Part shown: piece after piece, positions 25,501 to 34,500 of the stretch | How the letters are laid out: every line of letters starts with the position of its first letter | Position numbering within the stretch: the stretch's first letter is position 1 | Made by a program: the position numbers and the translations under genes | Notes under the pieces: generated by a model | What the model was told of the DNA's origin: nothing | Database searches by the model: none | The model's input: only the letters and a program-made list of their open reading frames with translations | Assembly (NCBI GenBank): GCA_000226015.1 | Contig: JH154254.1 | Coordinates: 2,934 to 58,949, forward strand | Direction: 5' to 3' | DNA from: Mnemiopsis leidyi | Lineage: Eukaryota; Ctenophora; Tentaculata; Lobata; Bolinopsidae | Length of the DNA stretch: 56,016 nucleotides

Positions 25501-28500
25501 CCAACACATCCACTACATCCAACACATCCACCACATCCAACACATCCAACACATCCACCACATCCACCACATCCAACACATCCAACACATCCACCACATC
25601 CAACACATCCACCACATCCACCACATCCAGCTGGAGATGAACAGGAAGAACCTGGTGGCTGTAACAAACGATGTGGTGAAACTCCACAAGCTGATGGAAC
25701 AATACGACAATTCCCCAAAACGGAGGAAACGACAGAGCGACTGGAGAAAACCGGGGTTGAAGCTGCTGAAGAGGACGGAGAGCAAGGAACAGAACTTCTT
25801 TGTTTACTCTGAGTCGAGTAGCAGCAGCGAGGAAAGTTTACAGTGGGAAGAGGACGAGGAGGAGGTACGGGTCCTCTCTCTCTCTTGGTTCTTGTTTTCT
25901 TCATATATTTGACCGGTTTCGTAGATGCTTTTTTATCCCTCATCATTATCTTCTGAATATTTTAGTAATTGCGTTTATTTCGAGCCTCGTACAAAGTACA
26001 TGTTCGCGTCCTCTATTTATAGAGTAGAAAACTATTGCGATACTTAGTCCCTTCAGAATCACAGTGTAGAAAGTCACAAATCTACTTTATGTCTCGTAAA
26101 GAAGTAGTGTGTTCATCTTTCAATGCAAATAGTAATGATAGATACTATAATTTGATAGAATAATGATAGATTGATGTGAAATTGAAACTGTTCATGTTTA
26201 TCAGAGTGGTTGTAGTGTCTGTACTTTAACACTAGCTGCAGGCACTATGGGCAGGTTTAGGTACCTACCACATTACCTTACAGCGTCTAATCACAATACA
26301 GCAGGGTATGTTTCACTATCTTCACATATCAGAAATGCTCTGCGTTTGGTGCGACCGCGCAATTTGTCAGTGTTGCCTCTCAGTCCTGTCTTGATATTTC
26401 CACACAAAACGAGGCTGACGATAAACCGTTTGAGCCTTTAAACACAACAAAATGTGTGAGAGTGTGAAATTGTCGGGACCTTGTGAGACTTTGAACTCTA
26501 ACTGATTGGGAACTCAATCTAATATTAACCCAAACTTGCGTATAGATTCTATCTTAAAACTAACCCCCATCTACCCTCCCTATCTAGCTATCATCTTGTT
26601 TACTTATCCATGAACCTTAACGGTCGTCTGTCCGCAGGAGGAGTTTGTGTCGTCACCACTTACGGGGAAAGCCAACAAGTCAAAGAGCACATCCAAATCA
26701 GATCCGTACAGAGTGGAATTAACCGTCATCAGCAGCTCCAATCTCGCGTCCAGGGATTCCAATGGTAAGATATTGTTATTGAATGTGTTCGTTATTTGTT
26801 ATTGATAAGCTATATTGGATCGTTTCTTGGTTCTTCGGATGAAGGTTCGTTCAGTTAAGTACTACTGACACGAATATAATGGATTATGTTTCTTTGACTT
26901 GAGTTATCAAAGTCTCGAAATGTTTTTGCCCGTCTATGATGCAGTTGTTTCATTAAATGTGTTGGTTTGGTTTCTTCAAAATTTTCCCCACTTTAGGAGT
27001 AGGTTCGCCAATGCCCTGGTCAAACGCTGCTGATAGTAAGCTCCTTCATGAAAACTTCTTGTTTCTAAAAATAAATGTGATGTAATTTCTTTACTGTGAT
27101 GTATTCATGATCGAAACCCCCAGTATCATTTTCGTATGAATGTGAAATGATTATCAATCCTTCAACAATATTAGTCAGTAGTCACAGATCCCACCAAAAA
27201 TCAAATTTTCGGGTTTCCACAACTTTTATCTCAAATTTGAAATTCAATTTATTTTTGTAACACGATCATTCAAATTAGATTAATCAATTTTTATCATTGA
27301 TAAAGTTGTGGAAAACCTCTTTTCATTATGCATTTGCCTTTTTCAATTGATTAACCAACAAAAATTGCGCAATTTATTTTTTAAAGCCCTCATACAAAAG
27401 CAATTCTCAGTCATGCACCTAAGCTGCCTGACACTGATTACCATTCCCTGTGTACCCTGCAGCAAAACATACAGCTGAGCTATTTATAGATTTCTCATCG
27501 CACTTTATACCTTTTCAGGACTCAGCGATCCTTATTGTAAGATAAAGGTCGGCCTACAGAGGGCTCGAACTAAAGTTTGTCCGAAAAATCTCAATCCTCA
27601 ATGGGAGGAGAAATTCAGCTTTGTTGTCGAATCTTTGGATGAAACGATCAGATTTAAGGCAAGACTTTAATCAGAAGATCAGTTCTGAAAAGAATATTTT
27701 CATCACGCAAATTTGTGGAATTCGCTTTAGTTTTATTTGGATTATTATATCGCGATGAATCAGTAAACGGTACTAATATTTTAAATTTCAGGTCATGGAT
27801 TACGACAGAGGATTTAGAGACGACCTAATAGGATACTACGAAATGAAACTTTCTTTCTTCCCATTAGACGAGTAAGTATTTGCTGTTTCAGAAACTTGAT
27901 CTTCACAAGATTATGTAACTATTTTATTTCATATTCCCATTTTCATGTTCAGACTCTAGAACATTTAACAGATTTATCTTATCAAGAACTCTGTTTTAGT
28001 TTCCAGACTTTTACGGAGGAGCTGATTGACGACAACGGTACGGAAGATCTAGGCAGTATCAAGTTCTCTATCCACATCTCCGCAGACCTCAGCCATACTC
28101 CACCCCCTGACGTAAGTCTACCCCCGAACTTGTGGGGTAGGGAAGTTGGGGGCACTACCCCTTTACTTGCTCCCCCACTTGGAGTGAGGTACAATCTCGA
28201 GAATCTCTCCCAAGTGTACCTGTTTTATTTTTAGAAGAGTGTTGCTAATGTTTGACGTTTGTGTGTGTGTGTGTGATTTTGACACATTTAACCGCTGATA
28301 GATTGATCTTGACGAAAACTTTTATGTGTGTAAAATTGACTCGTGAAACCTTTCGATTGACATGCTGATCTACACACACACACAAACACGCGTCACATAC
28401 CATGCTATGAATGTTTCCACATAAATGTAGAACAAAAATTGCTATTTGGGTTGCTATGGCTACGCTGTGTGCAGGTCCAAGAAGCTAACATGACCAGCAG

Positions 28501-31500
28501 CCCCCCTCTCACGCCACCTCAACTCAAGAAACTGGTCAGAAAACCTACCGCCTACGACAACATTGTTAATAGGTTCCTTGGCGGCGACCAGAAGGTATTT
28601 ATTTCATCTGGAGTAATAATTTTGCTACATTATTGAAACGCCATCTATGATCAATGGCACAGATTATTCTATCAGAACTGTGATTTCTATGTGATTATGT
28701 TTTAAATATGTGATGTAAATTGTCAAATGAGCCTTGAGAGAATTTGCTTGATTTAGATCATTAGATCAACTATAGGTCCAGCTGTAGTTCCAGCCGATTA
28801 TGATACTATCACAAATATTTATTGCGATGGCATGAAAGTGTTCCTTAACTTTAGTTCGTTTGAAAACAGGAAATATAAAACATCCGGACAAAATGAACTA
28901 CCACAACAGATAATACGGTTTCATTGTCAGTCCATGCAGATCTTAATTTATGGAATTTTCCAATTTACCAGCATAATGATATTTGCATTGTGAAGAAATT
29001 TGACACTCAAATATTCTCATCAAAAATCGTGTCATCTATCATGCAACCGACATAGCTTCACTTTATTTGAGCACAAAAGATCTTTGCTACGAACTTGAGC
29101 CTCTAAATGCTTGAATAATTTCTTGACTTCTTGAGCCACCGACTTTTTCTCAACTTTTAATCCCAGTGCTGGTCTTTTCCTTACATTTTCAAACACCTGC
29201 CTTAGTGCCTTGGTATTACCTGGCTTTACTTCTTCCTATATTAATAGCTCACGTGTGTTTTCGGCTCTCTATAAAAATCTGATCTATACTTTAATCCCAA
29301 CTATTAGTAATATCCCGTTAGGATCTGAAGGTCAGTTGTCTCTCTAACTCTCTCTCTCTCTCCCCTAATATATCATGATTCAACTGTATCTTCCTTAACT
29401 TGGAGTCAGATGTTATCTTTCTGTGCAGCTGTTGTGCCAAAGTTACAGTTATTCTACCGTCCCTTGTCCCGAGTGTATCAGTTCGATCTAGCAGCTGCTT
29501 TCTCTGTACCCTGTATTTTTGTGTATATACCGATGTTTCTCTCCCACATAATCTGTTTAGATCCTCATCGTCTTTTGTCCAGCCTGTTATTCCCTGCTAT
29601 TGGCTAGTGATCCTGGATTATGGGTCACGTGATGGAATATGATACGATTTGCTGGTTCTTGATAAATGTCTACTTTTTTAAAGTTGTGTGTTTTTGTTGT
29701 TGCTGTTGTTGCAGTATAGAATAGAGGCTGACAGTATCATTTATTCTGGAAGAGATATTGTATTTATTGCTAAAATAGGTGTTACTTACTGTCTGTCTGT
29801 TGAAAACTCATTTGAAAGTTCAAACTCTTCTTCTGATCAAACCTGCTAAGTGCTGCTTGCAGTTTTCTTGTCAGCAGCGCTTCAACGTTTTGTCCATACT
29901 TCTGATTGTGTCAGTTTTGTCTCTGTTTAAGTGTAAACGTGGGTAGTGCTGGGGCTGCACCCTTAGCTGTAAACGTCACTACTCTTCAACGACCGAATGT
30001 CAAATTTATCGAAAATGTGTGTACCTTTTAAAAATGTATGTACTGTGCACACATTAAGCCAGTCTGAATATACGTCCTCGATACGTTAGTGGTGCATTGA
30101 AATCTGAAAAGTATGTATTGTATTGTCATGTTCTTTGTCATGTTTGTCTGCACGCTTAATGTTCACATTACACAGGAGAGGTCATCCTGTAAGGCCCTCG
30201 AACTATCTCCGACCAAAGAGTCAGTGACTGGTTATCCGAAAATGGTGGTCGGTTCGCGGTCTCCTAAAGTAAGAGCTGGATTATATAGCTCCCACAAATA
30301 CCACCATGCATGGGACACTGTTGATTGAAAACTCTAATAGTTGATAGCACTGATCTTTTTAAACCACAAGTTTCATTTTTTTGCTTTTTTATTGGCTAAA
30401 AGTTGATTGGTAAAAAGGTAAACGATAAGCTGTTAAAACCCAGCGCTTAAGCCTAGTTTGAGCTCTAAAAGCTATGTTTAAAACAGCATTTTATGTTAAT
30501 TTTTGTCCTCAGCAATGCGCTATGATAAGGCTATGATTCAACATGAGTAATTTATTTATTTACAAACTTCGATCTGAATATCAATTTGTATAGATGCATG
30601 GGAAGAGCATGAACTCATCACGACTTCTCTTGGTTTTCAGACAGCAATTATTCTCTCTTATTATTTTCTTTTGTTTTTACGCTCCGAAAGCCACAAATAC
30701 GTAATTAGTAATTATTTCGGCTGGCAATTATAACATTTATAGCTCCGGTCACACCTAAAATAATTGAATGATTACAATTAGAACCTCGCTTTTAAAGATC
30801 GTACATTCCCAGCTCATGTTGTTGCAATTTTTAAAGACATTTCAAGAGTATCAAACTCGGTGTTTTTGTAAGCTTTTTTCCAATTTGACTTCCCCAAACT
30901 TCGAAGGATAAATAAGGTAACAATTTGCTCTAATTAAAGTTCTCCCATCTAAACTTGAAACGCCTCCCTTCCCCTAGCAGTCGGAGTCGGAGTGTGGCGG
31001 GAGCGAGAGCGGCTCACCCGGCGCCGCCGAACGCGCCGCCGCCGTTGCCACCTATATCAAACGCCGAAAAGTGAGACTTTCCCGTGTGTAACTGTAATTG
31101 TTGTGTAACCGTTAATCAGCCCTACTTTTTCTCTAATCAGATGTTCTAGACCGGCACGAATAATTTAACCGTGTACAAAATAATACCACCTGTGCTCTCT
31201 TGATCATTAGCTCAGCATTCATCATGCGCCGTGTGGCTCTATATTAGACTAATTGGTCAATGGCCAGCGTTTGTATGATACCGGCATGATTTTCCGTCCA
31301 AGATGGAAAGTCTCGGTCTCAAGTTTTTTAAGCATGTATTAATGGTACATTGTCTCCCTTCGTCTCGTGATAAATAATAAATTGATCTGTATTTGATTTG
31401 AAGCTCACGTGTTATTTTACTTTCTAGATGTCAAACAGACTTCTTGAAATGGGCGGAACAGTACAAAATATTTGGAAAGTAAGACTAGCCTGAAAGTGCA

Positions 31501-34500
31501 TGCTTAGGTGTTGGACTCTAGTAAAACTTGTGTTTGAGTTTGTTGTTTTTGCATCGGTTTCCGCTAGTAGTGACGTGTTGTCCATACCAACTACTTTTTG
31601 AGTTAGCTGGGCACATGTAAACGGGATGATGAAAGGAATCAACTGTAGAAAGTTTCTCGTGAAGCTCTGGTAGACTAAAAACCCAGAACTCAGATGAATG
31701 ATCATCAAACTTTTAGGATCGATTTGTTTATCACGGTTAAGGACAGCCCCAAATTAAATTCTCCAAGTTTTACTATTCTAAAGCCTCATTTAACTAGTGA
31801 ACTCTACCGAAGTAACAATATATCTTCATTTAGATCATTTTCACGCTGCCGCGACAATGCTGTAGGAGTGCTAAGCTATCAGTTCAAACGCTGAAAATCG
31901 AGCCTATCGATGAAAACGATAAGAAATAATCTTAAATAACTCATTTTATTTCTATCAATGCAGATGGACGACCGAGAAACGCCGAGATCGACCTCCCCAT
32001 TCCACGAGAAACATCTCACTGGAATATTGTCTATAACTCTGGTGGAAGCCTGCAATCTCCGACCCATGAACAAAGATGGAAGTAGTGATCCTTACTGCAA
32101 GTTCAAATTGGGACATCAGAAACACAAGAGCAAGGTATTTCTATTGTGCCTAATAGGATTCCGTAACAAGAATGTCATACATATTTTGAGATTATTCACA
32201 TGATAATCGAAAAACAATTATCTGATAACTTAAACCTCGATTTCTGAAATAAAACATATCCGACAGGTATTGCGTCGAACATTAGATCCGGTATGGAAGG
32301 AGAGATTCGAGATCCGAGTGTACAGTGACAGTAGCAGTATCCTGGAAATATCTGTCTACGATTACGAGGAGTTCGGCTTCTCCGACAACTTTATCGGCAG
32401 GTTTGTTCCACGTTTTGTCCTGTCCGGGCTGTCCAGAGGTCCTTTTTTCAAACTTTGTTTGTATCCCAAATTTTATATCTCAAAGTGTGTATCCCAACGT
32501 TTGTATCCCAAAGATTGTATCCCAACGTTTGTATCCCAAAGTTTGTATCCTAAACTATTGCCGTATACAAAAAACAACACTTGTTTTCTGTCCGGTTTCT
32601 CAGTCTACTTCCACCCAGCGCCGAGGTGGACATATCAGAGTTTGAGGAGAGTAAGACGTACAAGAGAGAGCTAGATCTCGAGAAGAACGGGGGCAGGATG
32701 ATATGTATCTTCAATCTGTCTCGGATCGATGAGAGTTCCACTGATTCCAGTTGTGAGATATCGCCTGATGACCTCGTCAACATCAGGAAAACTTACGTGA
32801 GTCTTATAGAAGTTGTAAGAATTTGGAGATTTTTGCTTGAACAAAAAGATATCTTTATGTCGCTATTTTTCTAGAAACCTTATTTTGGGTTATTCAATTC
32901 ATTATCTACTTGTAAAAATTCGTCTCAGGAAATGTCGTACAATCCTCTGAACTACCATATTTTCAGGCAATGTCGTACAATCCTCTAAACTACCATATTT
33001 TCAGGCAATGTCGTACAATCCTCTAAACTACCATATTTCAGGCAATGTCGTACAATCCTCTAAACTACCATATTTCAGGCAATGTCGTACAATCCTCTAA
33101 ACTACCTTACATACAAGTGGGAGGATGTGGAGGACGTGGGAGTTCTCATTGTCAAAATAATCAAGTGTATAGATCTACCGGAGGCGGACACTCTCATAGG
33201 TACGGTCCAATAGCTTGCAATACATTTGCCCCGATTCCGAATAGTATAGTTTTTAACGCTACTTAGAATTTAAATATAGCATCTCGGAGAGATTATCCTA
33301 AAGTTTTGTAAATCATCTCGGATTATGCTCATTGTCTTCTACTCCCTAGGTTCGTCAGATCCGTTCTGTTTTATCGAAGTAGAAAACACTCGAGTTCGAA
33401 CTCCAACACTCTACAAAACCCAGGATCCAGTGTGGAACAAGCAATTCAAATTGTGAGTTCCCCAAATCCTCCGTCTGTTCTGTTCTGTAGATATTGTCAT
33501 GGCTCAAAATTGCTTAAAGGAGCAGTAATCAAAGCATCGATTGTTGAAATCCTGTGTTCAAATATGGTGTGATTGGCCCTTGACGCGTCTCAATATTCCC
33601 AGCCACATTAAGGACATACACAGCACGCTTAATATCCGTGTGTTCGACGAGGAGAAGAACAAGTACAACTTCCTTGGTTGCGTCAAACTTCCGATATTGG
33701 AAGCTCACACAATACACAGGTAGAATCAAAATAACAACAAAGTTTTTCCTAAAAACGTGTGCTAAACACGTTGTAGATGCAAAATTCGAAGTTATATTGC
33801 TTATATCCACATCATACGGTCGATATCATGTATTAAAAAGGTAGACGTGCAGACAGCTAAACTGGCATTGCCCCGACAGATGTTTGCTGAAAGACAGGAA
33901 GCTAGAACGGGTGGGGTTCGGTGAGATATTTCTAGAAACAGAACTTATCTACAATCCTCTCCGAGCGGCTATTAAAACTCTTCTTCCTGCGGAGGAAAAC
34001 CTTCTTTATGAGGAGCCAAAGTTCAAGAGGAATCTTTTCATGCAGGTTTGAGTTGGTTTTACTCAGATGCATCTGTTTTAATCATTATTGCGAGGGTTTG
34101 ATAAGTTTTATTAACAGACGCCTCAGCCATTTCTCCTCTCCAAGGATAAGCGAAAAAGTGATAATGTTTCGCATTCCGACCCCATATCCTCCCGTTGATA
34201 CTTCGTTTCTTCAGAACTTCAAACGGGTGTATTCGTTAGCGACCGTTGTCTTATCTCTTGGTTTGTGGGTACAGAGAATTTACAACTGGGAAAACAGGGC
34301 AAAATCTGCAATCGCACTATTAGTGAGTATCTTGAGTATTTACTGAATCTTAAATATCCCTTTTGAGGGTGACCAGACTATTTAGCGATAGCTCTCAATT
34401 TTAATGTTGTTACAGTTACGGTTGGTGAAAGGTTTATTGTCAGGATTGGGATTTGAGCACAGTTCGCATAATGAGGCTTGTCGCAATACATTTGCAGGAA

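Larger units (their letters stand above)
20565..25630 (+). other. MCTP intron 2 (5.1 kb)
   Basis: No further exon is supported. It holds the 44-bp minisatellite (22456-22850), the 17-bp minisatellite (23347-23448) and, against its 3' end, the 9-bp satellite (25138-25630). Elsewhere AT-rich unique sequence. Confidence 0.6.

Noticed and set aside
25087-25946. Several long frames on both strands over the 9-bp satellite (Cys/Gly, Trp/Met/Cys, His/Pro and Asp/Val repeats)
   Set aside because: All follow from the 9-base period, which keeps every frame without a stop. Only the plus-strand part after 25630 has real coding character.
33045-33266. 73-codon frame starting MSYNPLNYHISGNV
   Set aside because: This is the frameshifted reading from the fourth repeated acceptor; it is a shadow of MCTP exon 15.
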